DNA of 29,830 nt from Candidatus Pantoea soli. Lineage in GTDB: Bacteria > Pseudomonadota > Gammaproteobacteria > Enterobacterales > Enterobacteriaceae. Both the position numbers and the translations under genes were made by a program. The DNA lies in the NCBI RefSeq assembly GCF_007833795.1, contig NZ_CP032705.1:1-29830 (forward strand), in the 5' to 3' direction. Below the pieces are notes generated by a model. It did not search any database. It was not told where the DNA came from and saw only the letters and a list, made by a program, of their open reading frames with translations. Below, piece by piece: positions 1 to 6,765 of the stretch; the stretch's first letter is position 1, and each line of letters starts with the position of its first letter.

Positions 1-842
1 ATGTTGATGGCTATCTTGATGCGACAATTAACGCGATTGATGGCCTCAAAGAGGGCTTTTCAGGCGGTACAAATATCTGGCAAATGCTCGACACGCTGTG
101 GTTAAAAGCGCAGACAGTAGCTAAGACGTTGCACGATCTGGATGATTCAACGGTCGTTAAAGATGAGGGCATGACAGCACAACTATTTGTCTGGTTTGGG
201 GTGATGGTGATCATGGTTGTTTGCGCCTTTGTCTCACTCCTGGCAGAAGTTACTATCCTGCTGTTATCAATAACCGCTCCGCTTTTCATCTTTTGCCTTG
301 CCTGGGGCGTTTTCCGGCAGATGTTCAACAACTGGCTGCAAAACATCTTTGCAGGCATTTTGACGATCATGTTCTCAGCCTTATCCCTGCGCATTGTGAT
401 TAATATCCTCGACAGGGTGCTATCACAGGCAACAACCGGCGCGGCAAATGCCAACATCGTTACGCTTGGCGCGCAGGTTTGCTTAGTCGCTATTCTGGGG
501 GCGTTGCTGATCTGGATTTCAGCCAAAATTGCAGGGGCATTAGCGGGCGCAAGTGCCGGCGCTACCATGCAGGGCATGGCAACGCTCGGCCTCGCCGCTG
601 CGGGCTTCGGTATGGCTAAACAGGTTGGTGCAGCAGCAAAGGGAACGAAAACCGATGCAAAAGCCCAATTAGCAGGCTGGCAGGCCGGAAATAGCGGGAA
701 TAAAAACGTCCCGGCGGGCGGCGCTGCGGGCTATCGAGCTGCTCAGGCAAGGCAGGCATCGATCAAGCAGATGCAGGCTCGCGCAGAGCAACGAAATATT
801 GTTAAAGCTGCGACTGATGCAAAAAAACGCTGGAGTGCATAA
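1..842 (+). CDS. virB6: VirB6-like inner-membrane channel protein, 3' part (gene wraps round the window ends)
   Basis: Polytopic inner-membrane protein of the type IV secretion (T4SS) channel, which contacts DNA during transfer. The frame is open from the first complete codon at position 3 and gives 279 residues before the stop at 842. Several hydrophobic spans are visible, followed by an Ala/Gly-rich and then basic C-terminal tail (about the last 100 residues), as usual in plasmid VirB6/TrbL proteins. The 5' part is at 29599-29830. The final base of the window plus bases 1-2 complete one codon and the joined protein has 357 residues, within the family's range. An internal ATG at 84 is therefore not the start. 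Downstream are virB7 and virB8. Family assignment rests on hydrophobic pattern and position between eexN and virB7. Confidence 0.88.
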   Translation, partial: VDGYLDATINAIDGLKEGFSGGTNIWQMLDTLWLKAQTVAKTLHDLDDSTVVKDEGMTAQLFVWFGVMVIMVVCAFVSLLAEVTILLLSITAPLFIFCLAWGVFRQMFNNWLQNIFAGILTIMFSALSLRIVINILDRVLSQATTGAANANIVTLGAQVCLVAILGALLIWISAKIAGALAGASAGATMQGMATLGLAAAGFGMAKQVGAAAKGTKTDAKAQLAGWQAGNSGNKNVPAGGAAGYRAAQARQASIKQMQARAEQRNIVKAATDAKKRWSA

Positions 843-920
843 CTCAAATTAACAGGGCGGCTATTTACCGTCCTGGCTCCCTTCTTACACTCAATTTCAC
901 TTAATTCAGAGGCAAACAAC

Positions 921-1055
921 ATGAAGCGCTTAACTGCGTTACTTCTGCTGTGCGCGCTTTCCGGCTGCGCACATAACGGCGATCTGCCTGCCGTCTCAGG
1001 CAAAGCTGAACCTATCAACACTCCACAAATTATGAAGGAGTTTAGCCATGAGTGA
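921..1055 (+). CDS. virB7: VirB7-like lipoprotein
   Basis: Short outer-membrane lipoprotein of the T4SS core complex, expected to partner VirB9 and VirB10. The 44-residue frame begins MKRLTALLLLCALSGCAHN: two basic residues, a hydrophobic stretch and a lipobox LSGC that would be cleaved before the cysteine at residue 16. A GAGG ribosome-binding site at 909-912 precedes the ATG. The gene is too short for most ORF filters. Its end overlaps the virB8 start by 8 bases, which suggests translational coupling. Position between virB6 and virB8 is canonical. Confidence 0.85.
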   Translation: MKRLTALLLLCALSGCAHNGDLPAVSGKAEPINTPQIMKEFSHE

Positions 1056-1731
1056 GCAAAGACTGATTGCTGAAGCAAAAGACTTTGAGCAAACCGGCAT
1101 CGAGCGGGAAAAGCGTATTAAAAAGGCCAGCTTTACCGTTGGCGTTCTAGGGTTGCTTATTGGTCTGCTGGGTGTGGTGGCCGTGATCGTTATGTTGCCG
1201 TTGAAAAGAACGGAAGTAGAGCTTTATACGGTCGATAACAATACAGGACGTGTTGAACATATTACCCGTACATCAAAAAGCAGCATAACCGCTCTTGAGG
1301 CTGTCGCACGAGCCAGCGTCGCCCGTTATATAAAGATGCGTGAGGGCTATAACTACTTCCAGTTACAGTCTGATTACGATCAGGTGCAACGGTTGGGAAC
1401 ACCTGACGTTAATAACGCTTATTTAGCGTGGTATGCAGGTAATGATGCACCCGATACCGTTTATCAAAAGGCCGCTCACGTTGCGACTGTTGAAATCATC
1501 AGCAACGTGATCAGCGGCGCAACCGACCCTGACCGCCTCGCAACTGTTCGTTTTAAAAAAACCATTCGAAAAATAGCTGATAACTCTGTGCGTACAGAAT
1601 ATTGGGACGTGCGCATGACCTTTCATTTCGAGCCAGACAGAGAAATGAAGGATAGCGAGAGAGAAACAAATGAGCTTGGTTTTACCGTCACTAGTTACCA
1701 GCGCGATAAAGAAATTCGTGGAGGTCAGTAA
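1048..1731 (+). CDS. virB8: VirB8-like T4SS inner-membrane protein
   Basis: Bitopic inner-membrane assembly factor of the mating channel. The 227-residue product has a short charged cytoplasmic N-terminus, one transmembrane helix at about residues 27-52 and a periplasmic domain in which VirB8 features are visible, including an RTEVELYTVD-like entry and a conserved YWDVRMTF region near the end. Length matches the family. The start overlaps virB7 and the stop codon TAATG shares one base with the virB9 start, so the genes are tightly coupled. Confidence 0.92.
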   Translation: MSEQRLIAEAKDFEQTGIEREKRIKKASFTVGVLGLLIGLLGVVAVIVMLPLKRTEVELYTVDNNTGRVEHITRTSKSSITALEAVARASVARYIKMREGYNYFQLQSDYDQVQRLGTPDVNNAYLAWYAGNDAPDTVYQKAAHVATVEIISNVISGATDPDRLATVRFKKTIRKIADNSVRTEYWDVRMTFHFEPDREMKDSERETNELGFTVTSYQRDKEIRGGQ

Positions 1732-2675
1732 TGGAAATGAATATTCCTTTTATTACCTGCGCCCGCCAGGGGTTATTGGCCGCACTGTGCTTTAGCGCGC
1801 TTGGGACGGCAATGAGTGTTCATGCAGAAGCTATCCCGCGTGGTAGTCAGTATGACGGGAGAATGCAGCAGGTCGATTACAACCCGCGCAATGTATCAGT
1901 GGTTAATGTCAGCGCGGGCTATGTCACGACGCTGATTTTTGATGACGACGAGGCGGTAACTACGGCTGATGCCGGTTTCCCTGCGGCTTGGGAGATAACG
2001 CCAAAAGCAAACCGTGTGACAGTTCGCGCGCGGCCAATCGAGCAGGGCGCACCGGGTGCAGATGGCAATACTGAAAAAGTCGTTATTCCACCGAATAGCA
2101 AAGACTGGCGAACCAATCTGCTTGTTGTCACGAACAAGCGTATCTATTCCCTCGATCTGAACGTCATAGATGACAACAGCCGCACTAAACCGGCTTACGT
2201 GATCATGTATCGCTACCCGAAGGAAATCGCTAACAGAGTTAGCCAGGAGCAGTTGAAACAGCAGCAGGCGCTGATGAAACAGGCAGAGGAAGCCAGAACC
2301 GAAAAGGCGCTGGAATCCTCTCAAATTCCGCGTAACTGGGACTATACAAAGCGTGTCGGCCAGAACAGCAGCCAGATCGTACCTGATGTAGCCTGGGATG
2401 ATGGCCGGTTTACTTTCCTCGGTTTTTCGCCGCAGAAAAAAATCCCGTCTTTGTTTGAACTGAACGGTGATCAGGAGCAAATCGTCAATAGCTCGGCGCA
2501 GCGCAAAGGCGATTACACAATCCTGGTGGTGCATTCCCTGATGCCAAAGCTTGTGTTGCGGTCAGGTAAAGCAGTCGTAGAGGTGGAAAACAAAGGTTAC
2601 GGAAAAATCAGGGTTGCCGATGGTACTACGGTATCGCCACAGGTTGAGCGCGTGGAGAAATTAGATGACAACTGA
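1731..2675 (+). CDS. virB9: VirB9-like outer-membrane core-complex protein
   Basis: Periplasmic/outer-membrane subunit of the T4SS core complex. The 314-residue product has a signal peptide of about 32 residues ending in VHA, followed by the YDGRMQQVDYNPRNV segment typical of VirB9/CagX. The C-terminal third holds the conserved domain with the NWDYTKRVG and DDGRFTFLGF signatures. The middle is charged and probably a helical linker (about residues 160-200). It overlaps virB10 by 11 bases. Confidence 0.93.
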   Translation: MEMNIPFITCARQGLLAALCFSALGTAMSVHAEAIPRGSQYDGRMQQVDYNPRNVSVVNVSAGYVTTLIFDDDEAVTTADAGFPAAWEITPKANRVTVRARPIEQGAPGADGNTEKVVIPPNSKDWRTNLLVVTNKRIYSLDLNVIDDNSRTKPAYVIMYRYPKEIANRVSQEQLKQQQALMKQAEEARTEKALESSQIPRNWDYTKRVGQNSSQIVPDVAWDDGRFTFLGFSPQKKIPSLFELNGDQEQIVNSSAQRKGDYTILVVHSLMPKLVLRSGKAVVEVENKGYGKIRVADGTTVSPQVERVEKLDDN

Positions 2676-3918
2676 AAAAGAAGATCTTCCCTCTGAGGAA
2701 CAAGAAGAGAAAAGCGTGGCGCAGTTGGAGCAGGAAGCGAGAGAACGGCGCCAGGCAGATTTAGCAGAGCCAGAGGAAGAGGAAACAGCAGCCACCTCTC
2801 AGCGGCCAGAAGTGACGGCGCTAAACAAACGTAAGAGAGGGAAAACGGCTTTTGCTGGATTGGTCCTGGCAATTTTCCTTATCTTCCTGGCATGGGCTGG
2901 CACCTGGTTTTATAAAACCTACCTACGCGAACCTCCGCAGGAAAAACAGACGGAAACTACCGACAACGCCCGGACGCTGAACAGCCAGGTACGAAAAGAC
3001 TTAGGCAAGGATGCGAAACCGTGGGGAGAGGAAGAAGCTGAAAAGGCAAATGAAGCAGAAAGCAAAGGAGCAGCTAGCAGCGGTAAAAAAGAGGCGGTAA
3101 GCGAAGCTTATACGCCGCCTCGACTTAATAAAGCTCTGGCTCTTGTGAGCCAGGCCAGTGCGGCAGGAAATTCGGCTGGCAATGCGCCAGTGATGACGCG
3201 CAAACAGGAGGCAGAAACTTTAACCGGCAACGGCACAACGGCTTCTGATAGCGCGGAGATCGGGCAACTTACGCCGAAAGAAGCAGCTACTCCAACACCA
3301 TCACCTGTACGCCGTATACCTTACGATCCCGATCTGTATGTACCTGAACTAACTAACGTTGAATGCTCGATGAATTACCGTTTCGTTTCTGATGTCGCCG
3401 GTAAATTCACCTGTACCGTATCTAAAGACGTGTACAGCGCAAGCGGCAGGGTAAAGCTGATCGAGAAAGATACAACTGCGTACATCGACTATCGCGCAGG
3501 GACATTGAAACACGGTCAAGGTCGTCTGTTTCTGATGGTAGAAAAGCTCAGGACACATCATAAGCCTTATCTGGATATACCACTGATAAACTCGGCAGCG
3601 GCTGGCGAATTAGGCGAGTCGGGCGTTTCAGGCTGGATAGATCAGCACTGGTTAGACCGATTCGGCGGGGCGCTAATGGTCGGTGTTATTCCTGACGGGA
3701 TGGCCGCAATAAGTAATAACGCTGGCAAAAAAGACAGAAATACGGATTACACGGAAAACTCGCGCCAGTCTCTGGCAGATATGGCAAAAACTACGCTGGA
3801 CAACAGCATAAACATCCCGCCGACGCTTTATAAAAATCAGGGTGAAATTATTAACCTGATTGTTGGGCAGGACATTGACTTCTCAAAAGTCTATGCGCTG
3901 AGGATGAAAAACAAATGA
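2665..3918 (+). CDS. virB10: VirB10-like energy-sensing core-complex protein
   Basis: Spans from cytoplasm to outer membrane and opens the channel in response to ATPase activity. The 417-residue product has a very acidic Glu-rich cytoplasmic N-terminus (1-45), one transmembrane helix at about 54-80, a long low-complexity Ala/Glu/Thr/Pro periplasmic linker, and a TrbI/VirB10 beta-barrel domain from about 215 on. That domain shows YDPDLYVPE and GALMVGVIPD and ends with PPTLYKNQGEIINLIVGQDIDF, a typical VirB10 ending. Its stop overlaps the virB11 start by 4 bases (ATGA). Confidence 0.94.
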   Translation: MTTEKEDLPSEEQEEKSVAQLEQEARERRQADLAEPEEEETAATSQRPEVTALNKRKRGKTAFAGLVLAIFLIFLAWAGTWFYKTYLREPPQEKQTETTDNARTLNSQVRKDLGKDAKPWGEEEAEKANEAESKGAASSGKKEAVSEAYTPPRLNKALALVSQASAAGNSAGNAPVMTRKQEAETLTGNGTTASDSAEIGQLTPKEAATPTPSPVRRIPYDPDLYVPELTNVECSMNYRFVSDVAGKFTCTVSKDVYSASGRVKLIEKDTTAYIDYRAGTLKHGQGRLFLMVEKLRTHHKPYLDIPLINSAAAGELGESGVSGWIDQHWLDRFGGALMVGVIPDGMAAISNNAGKKDRNTDYTENSRQSLADMAKTTLDNSINIPPTLYKNQGEIINLIVGQDIDFSKVYALRMKNK

Positions 3919-4949
3919 ATGTAAGAAATGTATCGCTAAACCAATATCGAGATGACCTTTTTGGCGAGTTCCTGTCGATGCCTGGGCTAACAGAAATAGC
4001 AGTTAATAGACCAGGGCAAATATTTACGAAAATTAGGGGGGGCTGGCAGAAGCACGACTTCCCCATAACCTATGGGCAGTGCGAAGCATTTTCTACGGCG
4101 CTCGCCAAATTTCATGGCGATCACGTTGAAGATTTGAAGCCGGGTCTGTCTGCCATGCTGGAAACTGGCGAGCGTTGCCAAATAGTGTTACCGCCAGCCT
4201 GTGAAAGAGAAACGATCTCAATAACTATTCGTAAACCTTCAAAATTTCTTGTGCCGCATCAGAATTACATTGATGACGGTTTTTATAACCGCGTCACTGG
4301 TAAGGAAGAGGCCAACAGCAAGGATGAAGAGCTTTTGAAGTTATACCGTGACGGCTTGATTCCTCAGTTTATGGAAAAAGCCGTCGAGTACGGTAAAACA
4401 ATAGTTGTGGCAGGGGAAACGGGGTCGGGAAAAACTACCTACATGAAAATGTTGGTTGGATTTATCCCGCTTCATCTGCGCTGTACTACGATGGAAGATA
4501 ACAACGAACTACGTTTTGAGAAGCTGGAAAACTATGTTCACCTTTTCTATCCGTCAGAATCAGGTGATGATAAATCAGCAATCGTAACGCCTGCCCGCCT
4601 TATAAGGTGGAATTATCGAATGAATCCCGACCGCATTTTATTAGCAGAGATACGCGGCGCTGAGGCCTGGGACTTCCTAAAAATAACAGATTCAGGTCAT
4701 GAGGGAAGCATGACCTCTATCCATAACGGAAGTCCACATGCAGCTATACAGGGGATAGTAGAACGTTGTTATCAACATCCAGAATGTAGCAATTTGCCTT
4801 ACAGTGTGCTTTTGAGAAAAGTGCTCAACTGTATTGATATAGTGGTGAGCATTGATGTAAATGGCGATGTAAGGCGCATGGGGGATATATATTTCAAACC
4901 TGCGCATCGTGATCAGTTTATGAGGGATTTCAAAAATGAGATGTTCTAA
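3915..4949 (+). CDS. virB11: VirB11-like traffic ATPase
   Basis: Hexameric cytoplasmic ATPase that drives pilus assembly and substrate transfer. In the 344-residue product the Walker A motif GETGSGKT lies at 167-174, the Asp box around TTMEDNNELRF at about 191-201, the Walker B segment ILLAEIRG at 241-248 and the His box GHEGSMTSIHNG at 261-272. All expected catalytic motifs are intact and the length is normal. It is the last of the contiguous virB6-virB11 set. Its end overlaps the next lipoprotein gene by 14 bases. Confidence 0.95.
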   Translation: MNVRNVSLNQYRDDLFGEFLSMPGLTEIAVNRPGQIFTKIRGGWQKHDFPITYGQCEAFSTALAKFHGDHVEDLKPGLSAMLETGERCQIVLPPACERETISITIRKPSKFLVPHQNYIDDGFYNRVTGKEEANSKDEELLKLYRDGLIPQFMEKAVEYGKTIVVAGETGSGKTTYMKMLVGFIPLHLRCTTMEDNNELRFEKLENYVHLFYPSESGDDKSAIVTPARLIRWNYRMNPDRILLAEIRGAEAWDFLKITDSGHEGSMTSIHNGSPHAAIQGIVERCYQHPECSNLPYSVLLRKVLNCIDIVVSIDVNGDVRRMGDIYFKPAHRDQFMRDFKNEMF

Positions 4950-5358
4950 GCCGATTCTTGTTTTCGCAGCATGTCTTTTTGTTTCCGCGTGCGGTTCGGC
5001 ACCAGAGCCGCCAACCGCCAGTGAATATAAACCGGAGGTGTTGAACAATGCATTACCAGAATGGAAACCGAAAGATTTATATTTACCATCGACAGAAGCT
5101 AAAGGTAACTGGTATCTGGTAACAAGAAACTTTACAGCATCTGGTGAAGTCTACTCACCTGCTTTCTGGTTTGGTTTACTCCACTCTCAAAAAATTATAG
5201 TTGCCAGTGGAAAAGAAACAGACTGGTTTGCCGCTAAAAACTGGCTCCGTTCTCATGGTGCAAAACAAGTTATCGAGTACCAAAGAAAATCGTTGTGTAA
5301 CTATTGTACTGACGTTTATATGATTAACAGCGATTTGCATCAGACTAAAATCAACTAA
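4936..5358 (+). CDS. Cag12-like transfer lipoprotein (tentative)
   Basis: A 140-residue protein with a lipoprotein signal: MRCSKPILVFAACLFVSACG, lipobox VSAC with the cysteine at residue 19. The mature part contains NWYLVTRNFTASGEVYSPAFWF and two CxxC-like cysteines (SLCNYCTD). From memory this resembles the Cag12 family of small lipoproteins often found after virB11 in enterobacterial MPF-T plasmids. I cannot confirm this without a profile search. The lipoprotein call is firm, while the family is tentative. It is co-transcribed with virB11, overlapping it by 14 bases, so a role in the mating channel or surface exclusion is likely. Confidence 0.65.
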   Translation: MRCSKPILVFAACLFVSACGSAPEPPTASEYKPEVLNNALPEWKPKDLYLPSTEAKGNWYLVTRNFTASGEVYSPAFWFGLLHSQKIIVASGKETDWFAAKNWLRSHGAKQVIEYQRKSLCNYCTDVYMINSDLHQTKIN

Positions 5359-5375
5359 TTCAAAATAGGTGAATT

Positions 5376-5684
5376 ATGAAAAAAGCCATTTCATTGGCGG
5401 CTTTGCTTTGCATTGCCGTAAGTGCGCCCTTAACGGTTAAGGCAGACGAACCTTGCAACATGACCTTGTGCATGTGGGGTAAGGTTAGCGGTTCTAACAA
5501 AGATAATTGCGAAGGGGAAATAAAAAAGTTTTTTAAAAAGCAGGTCAAAAAGAAAGGATCATTTTTACCCGATCATACTGCTGATGCGCGTGAAAGTATG
5601 CTGCGTGATGAATGCCCAGCTTCAATGGTCCCTAGCCAGTTTATAAGCCAGATAATTAGCAAGGTTGGGAGGTTAAAAGGTTAA
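5376..5684 (+). CDS. TrbM/KikA/MpfK-family conjugal transfer protein
   Basis: A 102-residue exported protein with a signal peptide of about 23 residues ending at VKA. The mature part starts DEPCNMTLCMWGKVSGSNKDNC, a cysteine-rich signature of the TrbM (RP4) and KikA (IncN pKM101) family, followed by a lysine-rich stretch. These periplasmic proteins are encoded with MPF-T and MPF-P systems and help mating, but their exact role is not settled. An AGGTGA ribosome-binding site lies 6 bases before the ATG. The stop TAATG overlaps the next start. Confidence 0.85.
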   Translation: MKKAISLAALLCIAVSAPLTVKADEPCNMTLCMWGKVSGSNKDNCEGEIKKFFKKQVKKKGSFLPDHTADARESMLRDECPASMVPSQFISQIISKVGRLKG

Positions 5685-5989
5685 TGATTGATATGACTGG
5701 TTATGTGAGAAATCCGTGGTCTAAAGAGCACGATTCTATTCATGCAGATGTGCTGATTAGGAGAATAGAGAAAGCCGCAGGTAAAGCCTGCGGTTGCCAT
5801 TATGAGATTTACGAAAAGTATTGTCTTGATTCTTTGTTTGAAATATTGAGTAAGTTAAATGCCGATGACGCGCGTGTTTTATGCGAGGTCGCAGAAATGC
5901 GAGGTTATAACTTGAGTGATGAAGGGATGGATGCTGTAGATAAGGCTTACAGTGAACTAATGACAGAAATTCATAAAGAGCAGATTTGA
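5684..5989 (+). CDS. Hypothetical protein closing the transfer operon
   Basis: A 101-residue acidic, mostly helical soluble protein with three cysteines in the first half (ACGCHYEIYEKYC). I recognise no domain. The start shares one base with the previous stop (TAATG), so it should be translated with the TrbM-like gene. It is the last gene before the gene-free candidate oriT region. The C-terminal half (about 50-100) looks like a helical hairpin. Function unknown. Confidence 0.7.
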   Translation: MIDMTGYVRNPWSKEHDSIHADVLIRRIEKAAGKACGCHYEIYEKYCLDSLFEILSKLNADDARVLCEVAEMRGYNLSDEGMDAVDKAYSELMTEIHKEQI

Positions 5990-6028
5990 TTTTGCAAAGG
6001 ATGGTGAAGCCACTCCAAAGGAGCGGGG

Positions 6029-6047
6029 CAAATTGTTCAACAATTTG
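6029..6047. repeat. Perfect 9-base inverted repeat
   Basis: CAAATTGTT, one base, AACAATTTG. It lies 40 bases after the end of the transfer operon and is the first of the series of palindromes in the candidate oriT region. Confidence 0.85.
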
Positions 6048-6084
6048 GGCAAGTCCGGCGCAGGGTGCGGCGTCCTTTGACCTT

Positions 6085-6130
6085 AGAGCCAGATAATTCA
6101 ATCCCAAAGGATTGTTAATTATCTGGCTCT
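6085..6130. repeat. 46-base hairpin (14+6 bp stem)
   Basis: The outer arms AGAGCCAGATAATT at 6085-6098 and 6117-6130 pair perfectly. The inner arms CAATCC (6099-6104) and GGATTG (6109-6114) pair perfectly. The loop is CAAA and a TT bulge sits at 6115-6116. The layout is repeated in the hairpin at 6175-6218. Confidence 0.9.
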
Positions 6131-6134
6131 TGGG

Positions 6135-6166
6135 CTTTTCTTTATCGGCAGACCGATAAAGAAAAG
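6135..6166. repeat. 14-bp perfect hairpin with CAGA loop
   Basis: CTTTTCTTTATCGG at 6135-6148 pairs with its exact complement at 6153-6166 around the loop CAGA. Only four bases separate it from the preceding hairpin. It could be a terminator or a relaxosome structure. Confidence 0.9.
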
Positions 6167-6174
6167 TGGCGAGA

Positions 6175-6218
6175 AGCGAGTAAATTCAATTTCGAAGAAA
6201 TTGTTAATTTGCGTCGCT
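6175..6218. repeat. Interrupted hairpin sharing the design of 6085-6130
   Basis: AGCGA (6175-6179) pairs with TCGCT (6214-6218), AAATT (6182-6186) with AATTT (6106+100, i.e. 6206-6210), and CAATTTC (6187-6193) with GAAATTG (6197-6203). The TT bulge at 6204-6205 is the same as in the 46-base hairpin. Confidence 0.8.
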
Positions 6219-6225
6219 GAACCCA

Positions 6226-6320
6226 TCTGCGGCTATTCGCCCCAGCGAATATAAGCAGACCGGGGGGAGCCGAATAAATTTCGCCGCCCCAGCGAGCGAA
6301 AAGCTATCGCCCACGATAGC
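6226..6320. repeat. Two hairpins with identical CCCA loops
   Basis: The first is TATTCGC (6234-6240), loop CCCA, GCGAATA (6245-6251), enclosed by TCTGC (6226-6230) and GCAGA (6255-6259). The second is GCTATCG (6303-6309), loop CCCA, CGATAGC (6314-6320). All pairings are exact. Confidence 0.85.
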
Positions 6321-6379
6321 GGTTTATTTGGGGGGCTTGCCCCGCAAACCGTCGAGGCTAAGGGGATTCATCCCCGTGG

Positions 6380-6484
6380 CGCGACCAACCCCTTTAAAGC
6401 CAGTTTTCCGATTTATTTGCTGGCCGAGGAACGAGGACAGGAAATAAAGAGGGTAAAAACGGCGTCTTAAAGGGGTTGGTCGCG
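6380..6484. repeat. 18-bp long-range inverted repeat around GGGGTTGGTCGCG
   Basis: The 18 bases at 6380-6397 are the exact reverse complement of TTAAAGGGGTTGGTCGCG at 6467-6484. Further out, GCAAACCGTCG (6344-6354) is repeated inverted at 6495-6505. The copies are separated by 69 bases. Long inverted repeats beside nic are common in oriTs, so this is the most oriT-like element here. Confidence 0.75.
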
Positions 6485-6497
6485 CGTAGCGCGCGAC
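6479..6497. repeat. 8-bp perfect GC-rich palindrome
   Basis: GTCGCGCG, spacer TAG, CGCGCGAC. It overlaps the right arm of the 18-bp inverted repeat. Confidence 0.85.
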
Positions 6498-6530
6498 GGT
6501 TTGCCGCCTTTGACGTTGTGCAGCTTTGGA

Positions 6531-6594
6531 GGGCGTCCAGCCCGACATTGCGTAACAAGAGCTGTGCAGAAAGGGCGTCCAGCCCGCTCTGCAC
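6531..6594. repeat. Direct repeats GGGCGTCCAGCCCG and compound hairpin
   Basis: The 14-mer GGGCGTCCAGCCCG occurs at 6531-6544 and 6573-6586, a 42-base period, and each copy can itself fold (GGGC/GCCC). The second copy is enclosed by GTGCAGA (6564-6570) and TCTGCAC (6588-6594), giving a stable compound hairpin. Confidence 0.8.
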
Positions 6595-6607
6595 GGCGCT
6601 TGCCGTT

Positions 6608-6651
6608 AAGGAGGCGGTCACTGACCGTCTCCTTGTGAGCGCTTTGCGCTC
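6608..6651. repeat. 13-bp hairpin (one wobble) followed by a 6-bp hairpin
   Basis: AAGGAGGCGGTCA at 6608-6620 pairs with 6622-6634 with a single G-T wobble. GAGCGC (6637-6642) pairs with GCGCTC (6646-6651) around TTT. Neither is followed by a T run, so a simple terminator is unlikely. Confidence 0.7.
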
Positions 6652-6681
6652 GCTGGTTTAGCCTTTCAGCGCCTGCTTGTG

Positions 6682-6733
6682 TCGCCCTGCGTAGTCGCCC
6701 CTACCTATGGGGCGATTACACAGGGCGATTACA
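6682..6733. repeat. Compound hairpin and GGGCGATTACA iterons before mobB
   Basis: TCGCCCTG (6682-6689) pairs with CAGGGCGA (6721-6728), and inside it TCGCCCC (6695-6701) pairs with GGGGCGA (6709-6715). GGGCGATTACA is repeated directly at 6710-6720 and 6723-6733 with a 13-base period, ending 32 bases before the mobB start. It could be a binding site for a relaxosome or regulatory protein. Confidence 0.7.
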
Positions 6734-6765
6734 GGCGGCGATTCGATACAGTATGGAGCGCGAAG

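Larger units (their letters stand above)
5990..6765. other. Gene-free hairpin-rich region, candidate oriT
   Basis: No convincing gene lies in these 776 bases. The region holds at least nine perfect or near-perfect inverted repeats, two 14-base direct repeats and short iterons just before mobB. In CloDF13 the oriT lies next to the homologous mobB/mobC genes, and relaxases normally act beside their own gene. This makes the region the best oriT candidate in the plasmid. The nick site is not proven. GGGTTGGTCGCG at 6473-6484 somewhat resembles what I remember of the CloDF13 nic region (GGTGGTCGGG-like), and this recollection should be checked. Confidence 0.6.

Noticed and set aside
84..842. ATG at 84 as the start of an independent 252-residue gene
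   Set aside because: The frame is open upstream to the window edge and joins in frame with the virB6 start at 29599, so this is an internal methionine.
6324..6661. Three 60-75 codon frames on both strands in the candidate oriT region
   Set aside because: They overlap palindromes, have low-complexity Arg/Pro/Ser-rich products and lack ribosome-binding sites; they are shadows of GC-rich repeats.
6679..6765. Upstream TTG extension of mobB by 29 codons
   Set aside because: It runs through a compound hairpin and iterons and has no ribosome-binding site; ATG 6766 has GGAG at good spacing.
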